Assembly (NCBI GenBank): GCA_018648945.1
Contig: JABGQJ010000395.1
Coordinates: 1 to 7,221, forward strand
Direction: 5' to 3'
From: Victivallales bacterium
Lineage (GTDB): Bacteria; Verrucomicrobiota; Lentisphaeria; Oligosphaerales; Lenti-02
Length of the DNA stretch: 7,221 bases
This document shows positions 1 to 7,221 of the stretch, in pieces. Position 1 is the first letter of the stretch. Each line of letters starts with the position of its first letter. A model generated the notes under the pieces. That model was not told the DNA's origin, searched no databases, and saw only the letters and a program-made list of their open reading frames with translations. The position numbers and the translations under genes are program-made.

Positions 1-3000
1 GGCGAGATTAGCTCGACGGTCATGCTCTCGCGGGCGCGGACCCCGTGGATCTCCCGGATCAGTCCTACAGGTGAAGGGGGGACGGTCTGCCCCTGGACCT
101 TGATCGTGACGTCTGGCGACTTGGGGCCGTGAATGCGGACGGTGAAGGTGCGCTCCTCGGGTGCGGGGCCGGGTGTGATGAGGGGCGCAAACCGGCAGCA
201 GTGGGCAAACCGGAAGATGGGGTCCAGCAGGTAGATCTCCTGTTGGCCGTGTTGGGTCAGCACGCGGGCCATGGCATTGACCTGAAGGCGTTCGACATCC
301 AGGCCTAGCGCCTTCAGCGGGTCCAGGGGAATGGCGATCTCCGCCGCCCACCCCGTGCCGTCGGTGTGCACCATGGCAGACGAGCCGCCCTGCCAGGTGC
401 GGTTCAGATTGGTGCGCTTCTTGAGTGGACCACCCTCTTCGAAGACCGTGCCATCGGCCCGCACCCCGAAACGGGCCGCCTGCTTGCGTTTGCCGTCCGT
501 CAGGAAGATCTGGAAGGCCTCTTTGGCGTCCGCGGCTTTGGCTGAGGACGCGGCGAACTGGCGGCGGAAGGCGATGTAGAGGTGGGTCTCGTCCCGGAGG
601 AATTTCAGCTCTGTGTAGGGCGCCAGCGCCAGGCGTTCGGTGTCCTGGAAGGGAGTGGCGGGGGTCTGTTGCCAGCTGGCATCGGCAAGCTGTCCGTCAG
701 TTTGCGGTGGTGCCTTCGTGCCCCGGACGAGGAAGCCGTTGCGATTGACCAAGTCGATGGTCATGGTGCCGCTGCCGCGCAACCCGCAGTGGTACAGCCA
801 GGGGGTCGCGCCGACCGGTTTCCGCGGGTTGGGCTCGTAGAAGTAGCCTGCCGCTTTCAGCCGCATGGCGACGGACACCGGGGAGACCCCGCCAAGTTGC
901 GGACGGGGGAATCCCAGCCAGGCGTTCCCCTGCGCGTCTCGCCGGTCGCCGGGGGCACCGAAGTTCAGGCGGAGTTGCTTCACAGCCCCCCATGGGGATG
1001 TGGCCGGGAAGGTGTACCAGACGTCTCGCGGGCGCGTCGCCGGAGCCAACGCCAAGCTGGTCTGGAAGTTGTACGAGCAGGCGCAACCGCTGCTGCCTTC
1101 GGCCATCAGCACCAGGCCGTTCGCCGGAATCATGCTGACGTTGCAGCTCGGTTTGCCGCCACCGAAGGTGGTCGTGCCAGCGGTGTTGAGATCGAGGAAA
1201 CCGAATGATCCCGAGCGGAAGAGCAAGAGGTTCTGGCAGCCGATGGTGGCCCCGCAGCCATAGGCCTTGATGAAGCGCCAGGAGCCTTCCTGGCCCGTCG
1301 TCGCATCCGTTGCCGTAGAGCGCTCACCCGTGCGCAGATCATAGGCGGAGGGCGGAATGATGAGCCGGTCCCCATGGATGGCAGCCAGCTTCCTGAGCCG
1401 AGTGTCGTGCTGCCAGAGCTTCTTACCCGTCGCCGCATCGTAACCAGCCATGCCATCGCTGACCACCACGCCATGGGCCACCTGCAGCTGGCTGCGGTGG
1501 GGAATGAACAGGTAGTTCGGCTCGTCCTCGGGTGTGTAGGTGCGGGCACCGGGGATGGGGACATCCTCCTGACGCCAGCGCTCCGTGCCGTCGTTCAGCC
1601 GCAGCGCCACGAGACTCTGTGCCACCTGCACGGTCTTGCCTCGGCGGCGGTCGGCGGCCACGACGGCGTTTGCCGTGGCGTCCAGCAGGTAGAGCGTCGT
1701 GTCTGAATGGGCGATTTCGTTGTTGGAGATGCCCCGCTGGGCTCGGTGGGTCCAGCGTACGGCGCCATCGGCTTTGTTCAGAGCGAAGAGGGCGCCGCTG
1801 GCCGCGCGCGGAGCCCAGGGGGTCTCTGGATCGCCAACTGCGGAGGTGTAGCTGCCCAACACGATGCCGTCGGCCACGGAGAGGTATCCCCAACCGCGCT
1901 CCGCCCAGTCCCGGACGGGGCGGGGATCTCGGCCGCGACGCTGCGCCCAGGTTGTCTTGAGAGAGGCGATCGCCGGAATGGGCTGTGACATATTGCGCCG
2001 AATCTCGGCCTGGCCAAGGGGTCGGGCGTAGATGCGGACGTCGTCGATGGTGCAGGCCAGGTAGTTGTAGACCTTCTTCGCCTGATAGCTAGACGCCCCC
2101 AGGCAAAGGTAGTTGCCACTCGTTGTCAGCTCGCCCTGCGCCGCTTCGGCAGCCAACTCGCCATCGACATACAGGCGCTGGGTGCGCCCATCATGGGTCA
2201 GCGCGACGTGGGTCCAGGCACCCAGCACCATGGGTTTCGCGCTGGTGACCTTGACGAAATCACCAGCGCGCGTGACGCCCGCCACATAGGACTTCCCCTC
2301 CTTTGTCGCCACGGAAAGGCCATACTCGTATGCCTTGTAGAGGATCGTGCCGCTGCCAGCTCGGTCCAGCTTCACCCATGCCGCCGCCGTCAGCCCGCTC
2401 TTGGCGTTGAGCGCCTTGTTCGGCTTCACCAGCATCCGGGACGCCTTGCCATCGAAGACAAGTGCCTTCCCGGTGTGTCCGGCGGCTTGGGACAGAGCAC
2501 TGACCTTCCCGTTGTGCGTGTGTCCGGAGATGTCGCGGATCACCGTGTCGTTGTCCTCGAAGTCGTATGCCGCCATCAACCCCTGCACCATGGCATCGGC
2601 GTCGCTGGCGGAGTCTGCAGCCTTGGACTGGGAGCTCTGCGGCGCGATGTACACGCACAACGATTCGGTCGAAGGCTGGGCGTCGGCGAGCAGCGCTCGG
2701 ACGTGCAGGCTCCCATCGGCTTGCAGCGTGACCGTGACCGGCAGATCCTGCCCGCCGCGAACGGCTTTGACAGACACGGCAGCAGTCGTCCCCGCATCCC
2801 CGAACACGGCAGCGAGGGCCGCAGAGCCAATGGCCGCCTGCAGCAGACAGGGCGCGGCGATTGGCGAGGCGGCGGGGGGAGACGTCAGGAAGAAGCGGTG
2901 GGCATAGTCGGGGAATCGCCAGGGCGTGCGTTTTGCCAGGGCGGCAACTTGCGGCGCAACGGGCTCGGCCAGGAGCTCCTCGGGAATCTGGTACACCTCC

Positions 3001-5207
3001 CGAATCGCCCCGTTGGTCTGGTTCAGGCGCAGGCAATGCCCTCCCACAGCCAGGTAGACGCTGTCCTCGTCGGCCACGAAGTTGGCCCCGTAGTAGCGCA
3101 CGTAGCGTCGCCCCGCTCCCGGCAGAGGCCGAGCCCATAGCTCCCGGCCCGTGTAGGCGTCGAAAGCGATGACATGGTTCTCCCCCGCGACAAACACTCT
3201 GCCCTTCACGGCCAGAGGCGGGGGTGCCGCCAGATGCCGGTCCAGCATGCGATCGGGCCCGGGGCCGCCGAACCAAAGCACATCCAAGGGCAACTGGACG
3301 CGGGTCTCGTTGTTCACCCCCGAACGGCCGCCATCGGCCCAGGGGTATTTCCAGTCGTCCGTTCCGGGCAGGGCACCGCGCGTCGCGAGCCGCTTCCCGG
3401 CAGCGGCCTGTAGTTCCGGCAGTCCTGCGGATTTCGCGAAGGCGACGATGGCGGTCGGGGTCATGTCCGGGCAGAGAAGCGTGCCACCAAAGGGGCGCAG
3501 CAGGCGACCTGCTTCGGTGGCGGCAATGGCCGAGCCGTCCCCACCAACGACCACGAGATCGGCGAAGTAGGGGGGAAACGGCGTGCGGTCCGGCGAAGCG
3601 ACGGCAAAGGCCGTGATCCGGGTGCCGTACAGACCGGTGGGCAGCCACTTCTCGCGCTGTTGCCGAACCAGGGATGCAGACGGCAGCACGACGAGTACGT
3701 GCAGTTCGGTTTGCCGCGCCAGGCCGAGCGCCCGCGCTGCCGCCTGCTCACCGAACACGATGGCGTAGCCTTCGCGAACGCCGCTGACCCGGACCAGGGC
3801 GCGAACCCGAGCGTCCCCGGCGGGCGGCGTAGTGGGAGTTGCGGATTGGTTGACGATGGTCCGTGGCGGGGTGGCAGCGGCCGGTGCAAAACAGGTCACG
3901 ACCCCTTGGTCGGTCGAGACCAGCACGCAGCTGTCGCTCACTGCCAAGCCGCGCGCCTGGCCGTCCACAGCTGCCCGCCATACAGGCTTCCCCGTGGCGG
4001 CATCGTAGGCTTGGACCTGGTTGGTGCCGCCGATGACGAGAGCCTTGCCCGCCAACGCAATCGTGTAGGCCCGGGTGTCGAGATCCTGCTTCCATAGCAC
4101 CTTGCTCGGAGGCTTGCCAAGCATCGGATCCCACTGGGAGACATCCAGGCACTCGATCGCGCCGCCCCCGATGGTGAACAGGCAATCTCTAGTCGCCAGT
4201 AGGCGGTACTTTCCGCCCAGCCTCAGCAGTTTCTCGCCGGTCTTCAAAGAGTAGACGGCCATGCCATCGGCGCCACTCGGCAGGGCTTCCCCAACCCGCG
4301 CTTCGGAGGGGTTCGTGAAGCGATTGATCGGCGTGAACATGACATCGCGCCAGACCGTGCTCCAGGCGCCGCCGTCCTGCAGAGCTTCGGCGGCCTTGTA
4401 GTACAGCAACTTCCCGGTCTTCAGGTCGAACACTGCGGGGATGTTCCGCCCGGTGGGCACGAGCAGCCTGTCCGCCGAGGCGAGCAGGTAGCCTTGCGGC
4501 GCCACGCCACCGAAACCCGAGGCCACGGGATGCGGGAAGCGCATATACACCGAACCACTGTTGTCGTTGTGCCAGAGGACGCGCCCCGTATCCGCCGCCA
4601 GCGCGTATACATGGATCCCCTGGGAGGGCCAGAGACCGGCCGTGACGTAGACCACACCGTCCCGCACGAGGACGCCGCTGCGCAGAGGCCAACGCGAGGT
4701 CATGCGGCCATTGCCAAGCAGCATATCATCCCTCGGTGCTGCCCGAAAGCGCCAGATCTGCCTGCCGTCGGCAAGACTCAGGCAACGCACCACGCCGTCA
4801 TCGCCGGCGAGGTAGACCTTGCCATCGGCCACGGCGGGCGCGAAACGCAGGGGGGCACCCGTGACAAGGTGCCAAAGACGGGCGCCCGTACTGAGGTCCA
4901 GGCAACGCAGTGTGTTGTCCGCCGAGGAAGCAAACAGGACCTTCCCCTCGGCGATCACGGGCTGGAACGCGTAATCGAAATCGATCCGATGCAGTTCTTT
5001 TCCCGGTTGGGGCCATGCAGGTTGCGGCGGGGCGGGAGAGCGCCAGCTCCACTGGGCCGACAGCGGGAAGGCTAGGGAATCCGTCCCCACTCCCGAGCGC
5101 GTCGCATCTCCCTTGTACATCGACCAGTCTGCGGCAACGCACAGCAGAGCCGCACATGCCGTCGCCACCCCGAGCCGTCGGATCATTGGCCCTCGTGCTC
5201 TCACCAT
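1..5207 (-). CDS. Exported mosaic PQQ/BamB-like beta-propeller protein with methyltransferase-like, LamG, CBM9-like and malectin-like domains (3' truncated)
   Basis: One uninterrupted minus-strand frame of at least 1735 codons, running off the left edge without a stop. Residues 1-26 form a signal peptide (basic start, hydrophobic core, VAA before D27), followed by the DWSMYKGDATRSG entry typical of PQQ-like propellers. Blades with 'DGKVYLA...TG..W' repeats occur at about 80-450, 613-740 and 1100-1310. A Rossmann segment at about 464-590 resembles a SAM methyltransferase, but the glycine motif reads IVFGEQAAA (483-491). A LamG/concanavalin-like domain spans 876-1075. A cysteine-rich block (C1318, C1324, C1355, C1375, C1377) ends the propeller. 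A CBM9-like domain spans about 1504-1675 (DGQLADASW start), and residues 1686-1735 look like the beginning of a malectin-like domain. The propeller/methyltransferase layout is known to me from Planctomycetota 'BamB family' proteins of unknown function; PQQ binding is not shown. ATG 5207 is preferred because AAGGG lies 7 nt upstream; an in-frame ATG at 5186 (M8) is possible. A surface or periplasmic binding role is inferred. Confidence 0.9.
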   Translation of the reverse strand, partial: MVRARGPMIRRLGVATACAALLCVAADWSMYKGDATRSGVGTDSLAFPLSAQWSWRSPAPPQPAWPQPGKELHRIDFDYAFQPVIAEGKVLFASSADNTLRCLDLSTGARLWHLVTGAPLRFAPAVADGKVYLAGDDGVVRCLSLADGRQIWRFRAAPRDDMLLGNGRMTSRWPLRSGVLVRDGVVYVTAGLWPSQGIHVYALAADTGRVLWHNDNSGSVYMRFPHPVASGFGGVAPQGYLLASADRLLVPTGRNIPAVFDLKTGKLLYYKAAEALQDGGAWSTVWRDVMFTPINRFTNPSEARVGEALPSGADGMAVYSLKTGEKLLRLGGKYRLLATRDCLFTIGGGAIECLDVSQWDPMLGKPPSKVLWKQDLDTRAYTIALAGKALVIGGTNQVQAYDAATGKPVWRAAVDGQARGLAVSDSCVLVSTDQGVVTCFAPAAATPPRTIVNQSATPTTPPAGDARVRALVRVSGVREGYAIVFGEQAAARALGLARQTELHVLVVLPSASLVRQQREKWLPTGLYGTRITAFAVASPDRTPFPPYFADLVVVGGDGSAIAATEAGRLLRPFGGTLLCPDMTPTAIVAFAKSAGLPELQAAAGKRLATRGALPGTDDWKYPWADGGRSGVNNETRVQLPLDVLWFGGPGPDRMLDRHLAAPPPLAVKGRVFVAGENHVIAFDAYTGRELWARPLPGAGRRYVRYYGANFVADEDSVYLAVGGHCLRLNQTNGAIREVYQIPEELLAEPVAPQVAALAKRTPWRFPDYAHRFFLTSPPAASPIAAPCLLQAAIGSAALAAVFGDAGTTAAVSVKAVRGGQDLPVTVTLQADGSLHVRALLADAQPSTESLCVYIAPQSSQSKAADSASDADAMVQGLMAAYDFEDNDTVIRDISGHTHNGKVSALSQAAGHTGKALVFDGKASRMLVKPNKALNAKSGLTAAAWVKLDRAGSGTILYKAYEYGLSVATKEGKSYVAGVTRAGDFVKVTSAKPMVLGAWTHVALTHDGRTQRLYVDGELAAEAAQGELTTSGNYLCLGASSYQAKKVYNYLACTIDDVRIYARPLGQAEIRRNMSQPIPAIASLKTTWAQRRGRDPRPVRDWAERGWGYLSVADGIVLGSYTSAVGDPETPWAPRAASGALFALNKADGAVRWTHRAQRGISNNEIAHSDTTLYLLDATANAVVAADRRRGKTVQVAQSLVALRLNDGTERWRQEDVPIPGARTYTPEDEPNYLFIPHRSQLQVAHGVVVSDGMAGYDAATGKKLWQHDTRLRKLAAIHGDRLIIPPSAYDLRTGERSTATDATTGQEGSWRFIKAYGCGATIGCQNLLLFRSGSFGFLDLNTAGTTTFGGGKPSCNVSMIPANGLVLMAEGSSGCACSYNFQTSLALAPATRPRDVWYTFPATSPWGAVKQLRLNFGAPGDRRDAQGNAWLGFPRPQLGGVSPVSVAMRLKAAGYFYEPNPRKPVGATPWLYHCGLRGSGTMTIDLVNRNGFLVRGTKAPPQTDGQLADASWQQTPATPFQDTERLALAPYTELKFLRDETHLYIAFRRQFAASSAKAADAKEAFQIFLTDGKRKQAARFGVRADGTVFEEGGPLKKRTNLNRTWQGGSSAMVHTDGTGWAAEIAIPLDPLKALGLDVERLQVNAMARVLTQHGQQEIYLLDPIFRFAHCCRFAPLITPGPAPEERTFTVRIHGPKSPDVTIKVQGQTVPPSPVGLIREIHGVRARESMTVELIS

Positions 5208-5214
5208 GCCTGCA

Positions 5215-5219
5215 CCCTT
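5215..5219 (-). promoter_or_regulatory. Ribosome binding site deciding the start of the propeller gene
   Basis: On the minus strand AAGGG ends 7 nt before the ATG at 5207, a normal spacing. The alternative ATG at 5186 has GAGGG only 3 nt upstream, which is tighter than usual. This favours the longer form, although either start leaves a workable signal peptide. Confidence 0.5.
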
Positions 5220-5246
5220 GCTTGTCGGTTCATGTGCCTACGCCCT

Positions 5247-5272
5247 GAACTCACCCACTCGGGGGCGAGTTC
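5247..5272 (-). promoter_or_regulatory. Overlapping alternative hairpins in the leader of the propeller gene
   Basis: Two perfect inverted repeats share bases. ACTCG (5257-5261) pairs with CGAGT (5266-5270) across a GGGG loop. The outer GAACTC (5247-5252) can instead pair with GAGTTC (5267-5272), and the two use the same 3' arm, so they cannot form together. They sit 40-65 nt upstream of the start codon. No poly-U tract follows, so a simple intrinsic terminator is not indicated. Chance occurrence in GC-rich DNA is quite possible. Confidence 0.25.
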
Positions 5273-5296
5273 GTACCATCGTGCTGCCGCGTTCGG

Positions 5297-5325
5297 AAGA
5301 TAGCGGATGAGGGCTGCTGAGACAA
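5297..5325 (-). promoter_or_regulatory. Candidate sigma70-type promoter for the propeller gene
   Basis: Read on the minus strand, TTGTCT (5325-5320) and TATCTT (5302-5297) are separated by exactly 17 bp. Each matches the sigma70 consensus at four of six positions. Transcription would begin near 5290, giving a leader of about 80 nt that contains the hairpins at 5247-5272. Assignment rests on hexamer matching alone, and promoters in this lineage may differ from the E. coli consensus. Confidence 0.3.
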
Positions 5326-5528
5326 AGGGTCTGGGTGAACCCGGCGGTGCCTGGGAATCCAGCAGACGGGGGGGTGAGGTCTGGCAGCGCGGGGTGGAAT
5401 TGGCGGGTATGGCCGATAGGTTCGGTATGTGGCTCGACAAGACGACTATCTGGCGGGGCACGCGCGCTGACGCCGAGACAACGACTGAGGAACTGGACGA
5501 ATAGCGTTCGATGGCCGTTCCTCAAGAG

Positions 5529-5535
5529 AAAGGGA
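5529..5535 (+). promoter_or_regulatory. Ribosome binding site for the GTG-started modular gene
   Basis: AAAGGGA lies about 7 nt before the GTG at 5542. Together with the signal-peptide sequence that begins at this codon and the absence of an in-frame ATG upstream, it supports a GTG start. Confidence 0.6.
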
Positions 5536-5541
5536 ACCCAA

Positions 5542-7221
5542 GTGAAAAGGACCTGTGCATGTCTCGCGGTGCAGTGTCTGTTGGCCACGGTTTCGGCGCA
5601 ACCCAACTTGATCCGCGACGCTGACGCAAAGGGGGGAACGATGGACTGGCAGCCTGCACAGAACGTGGAACTAGCGGTCTCGTCGAGGAAGACGCGCTCG
5701 GGGAAGAGCGCCGCCGAGGTGACCTGGCGGCAGGTGAGCGAACAACGCGGCTGGGCCGAGAAGGGGAACTTGCTGCTCAGCAAGGACGGTATCCTCAACG
5801 TCCCCCTCAAGCGGGATACACGCTACCGTTTCCGCTGCGAAGTCCTGGTGCGGGAGTTCGAGATCACCCCCGAATCCAGAGAGTGGCGTGCCACATACCC
5901 GGCGGAGATGTACGACCCCCCGACGGTGACGATCGGGGCCTATGGCGGGTGCTGGAATTCTGGCATGCCGTGGGTGGCATACGACATGAGCAAGCCACAG
6001 ACCTGGCAGGAGCTGAGCTTCGAGTTCGTCACGCCCTTCAATGTCGGGGGCGGTTTCGCCCTGCATGTGGACACCTATCCGTCGCAGGGCTCTCGGGTCC
6101 GCATGTGCACCAGCGGGGTGATGCTGGTGGGTGATGCGGTCTTGGAGGAATGCCCCCCGCGCATCGGCTTCACCCGAACGCGGCGACCAATCACGATCGA
6201 CGGCAAGCTAGACGATTGGTGGGAAACCAATCCAGTCGTCATCACCCGGGATCAGGCTGTGAAGGGGGGCGTGGCCTCCAACCGCAGCGCGTCCGGCGTC
6301 ATCTACACCATGTGGGACAAGCAGGATCTCCTGTTTGCCGCGAAGGTGGCAGACGACGATTTCGACCCCACCCGTGACGGCATCGCCGTGTGGCTCAACG
6401 GCCAGGAGCACATCATCCGGTCCGACGCGGCGCCCGAGGGTTGGCGCGTGGTGGTGAAGCAGGCGACCGCAGTGGGCTCGACCGCGAACATGTACCGCGT
6501 GGTCAGCCAATTCGGAGAGGAAGTGCGAGGGTGTGACGGCTATGTGGTGGAGGCCGCTGTGCCCCTGTCCGTCCTGGGGGTAGTCCCGGATGTCGGCCTT
6601 GAGTTCGACTTGGCGCTGGAGGTCCTGGACGGGGCCGCCAACGGCAGCCTGCGCAGGCTGCGCTTCCCAAGCGGCGCGCCGACCTCGTTCGCAAAGGCGG
6701 TTCTGGCCAATGAGAAGGGCGAGTTGCGCGGCGGCGAGTACCCGGTCTACGCGATCACCGATGCGGGAAATCAGCGGGCGGTTCCCCGCCCTCTCGCGAT
6801 CAAGAACGTGGCGGCGCGCGTGCTTCGTCACGGTCGGCTCGGATACCCGCTGGCCCCGTTCCGGCGGGGCAAGGAAGGGGCAGTTGATGCGGTGGTCAGC
6901 TGGACCACCTCGGCCATGGCTCAGGGCGTGCTCGAGTTTGGTCTGGATGAGGGATACGGACAGCGCATCGAGGGGGCCAACGGAATCGGAGACGACTCTG
7001 GCATTGCCATGCGCGCAGCTCTGCGGGACCTGATTCCGAACCGGCGCTACCATTGTCGGGTTGTCGCCCGGGAGAACCCCGAGGCACCACGGGTTCTCGG
7101 CCTACCGTTCGTAATGGATACCAGCCTGCCGCCGATCCCCGGGATCGAACAGGGAACGCTCCCCCTGACCGTGCGCGAGATCGCTGGCGTCGCCCGCGCG
7201 AAGTGGCCGGTCACCAGCGGC
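5542..7221 (+). CDS. Secreted modular carbohydrate-binding protein with jelly-roll, CBM9-like and Fn3/PAP-N-like domains; possible RIFT-barrel lyase-type protein (3' truncated)
   Basis: An open plus-strand frame of at least 560 codons reaches the right edge without a stop. It starts at GTG, preceded 7 nt upstream by AAAGGGA. No in-frame ATG lies between the upstream stop at 5308-5310 and this GTG. Residues 1-19 form a signal peptide with VSA|Q cleavage; no lipobox is seen. Residues 22-200 (NLIRDADAKGG to VRMCTSGVMLVG) look like a CBM4/9-type jelly-roll. A CBM9-like domain starts at ITIDGKLDDWW (217-227) and runs to about 385, with the family pattern of acidic residues (VADDDFD) and an AVWLNG strand. 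Residues about 443-510 (AVDAVVSWTTSAMAQGVLEFG to YHCRVVARE) resemble fibronectin III or the N-terminal domain of purple acid phosphatases. The last visible residues (LTVREIAGVARAKWPVTSG, 542-560) resemble the entry to the YetA/PcRGLX RIFT-barrel domain, which would suggest a polysaccharide-lyase-type protein. That last assignment is tentative. The gene is divergent from the propeller gene and probably transcribed independently. Confidence 0.88.
   Translation, partial: MKRTCACLAVQCLLATVSAQPNLIRDADAKGGTMDWQPAQNVELAVSSRKTRSGKSAAEVTWRQVSEQRGWAEKGNLLLSKDGILNVPLKRDTRYRFRCEVLVREFEITPESREWRATYPAEMYDPPTVTIGAYGGCWNSGMPWVAYDMSKPQTWQELSFEFVTPFNVGGGFALHVDTYPSQGSRVRMCTSGVMLVGDAVLEECPPRIGFTRTRRPITIDGKLDDWWETNPVVITRDQAVKGGVASNRSASGVIYTMWDKQDLLFAAKVADDDFDPTRDGIAVWLNGQEHIIRSDAAPEGWRVVVKQATAVGSTANMYRVVSQFGEEVRGCDGYVVEAAVPLSVLGVVPDVGLEFDLALEVLDGAANGSLRRLRFPSGAPTSFAKAVLANEKGELRGGEYPVYAITDAGNQRAVPRPLAIKNVAARVLRHGRLGYPLAPFRRGKEGAVDAVVSWTTSAMAQGVLEFGLDEGYGQRIEGANGIGDDSGIAMRAALRDLIPNRRYHCRVVARENPEAPRVLGLPFVMDTSLPPIPGIEQGTLPLTVREIAGVARAKWPVTSG

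Larger units (their letters stand above)
5208..5541. other. Divergent intergenic region
   Basis: This stretch separates the two divergent start codons and should hold both promoters and both leaders. It contains a candidate minus-strand promoter at 5297-5325, an overlapping pair of hairpins at 5247-5272, a small inverted repeat CCGA-N5-TCGG at 5413-5425, and two copies of GGTATG at 5406 and 5424. No convincing sigma70-type promoter was found on the plus strand. A 65-codon open frame at 5307-5504 crosses it but shows no recognisable family, signal or good ribosome binding site. Confidence 0.8.

Noticed and set aside
2193..3140. A 315-codon plus-strand open frame
   Set aside because: It lies antisense inside the propeller gene, with composition typical of a shadow and no domain motif, while the opposite strand carries clear blade and LamG motifs.
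2260..3648. A 462-codon minus-strand open frame
   Set aside because: It is out of frame with the continuous propeller-protein frame, is rich in Arg, Ala and Gly and low in recognisable motifs, as expected of a shadow frame in GC-rich DNA.
1..5207. Classic quinoprotein dehydrogenase
   Set aside because: The blades are of the BamB/PQQ-like repeat type. I do not see the catalytic and PQQ-contact residues or a cytochrome CxxCH motif, and the vicinal cysteines at 1670-1671 lie in the CBM9-like region and not in the propeller.
5307..5504. A 65-codon plus-strand open frame in the intergenic region
   Set aside because: It has no good ribosome binding site, no recognisable motif, and overlaps the candidate promoter region. 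A small protein cannot be excluded but is not supported.
5511..5544. ATG at 5511 as the start of the right gene
   Set aside because: It is in a different frame from the domain-bearing frame. The GTG at 5542 has a ribosome binding site and begins a signal peptide.
6208..7053. A 281-codon minus-strand open frame
   Set aside because: It is antisense to the CBM9-like and Fn3-like coding sequence of the right gene. Its His/Arg-rich sequence shows no family signature.

Overview
The window is GC-rich and almost entirely coding. It holds two very large, divergently transcribed genes that read outward from a shared intergenic region of about 330 bp (5208-5541). Both run off the window, so neither stop codon is visible. 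No RNA gene, transposable element, CRISPR array or attachment site was recognised.

Left gene (minus strand, 5207 down to base 1, at least 1735 codons). It encodes an exported mosaic protein. In order it has a signal peptide, a PQQ/BamB-type beta-propeller, an inserted Rossmann domain resembling a class I SAM methyltransferase but with degenerate cofactor motifs, more propeller blades, an inserted LamG/concanavalin-like domain, further propeller blades ending in a conserved cysteine-rich segment, a CBM9-like domain, and the start of a malectin-like beta-sandwich cut by the window edge. I know the propeller-plus-methyltransferase-like layout mainly from Planctomycetota proteins annotated as 'outer membrane protein assembly factor BamB family'. 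That family knowledge is the main basis for suggesting a Planctomycetota or related high-GC bacterium. No rRNA or marker gene is present to confirm it.

Right gene (plus strand, GTG at 5542 to base 7221, at least 560 codons). It encodes a second secreted modular protein: signal peptide, a CBM4/9-like jelly-roll, a CBM9-like domain, a fibronectin-III or purple-acid-phosphatase-N-terminal-like domain, and then the first residues of a further domain. Those residues resemble the entry of the RIFT-barrel domain found in YetA / exo-rhamnogalacturonan-lyase-like proteins.

Both proteins appear exported and both carry carbohydrate-binding-type modules, including a CBM9-like domain in each. A joint role in binding or processing extracellular polysaccharide is the simplest inference, but no catalytic domain is fully visible. 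The intergenic region holds a plausible sigma70-type promoter for the left gene and a pair of overlapping, mutually exclusive hairpins in its predicted leader.
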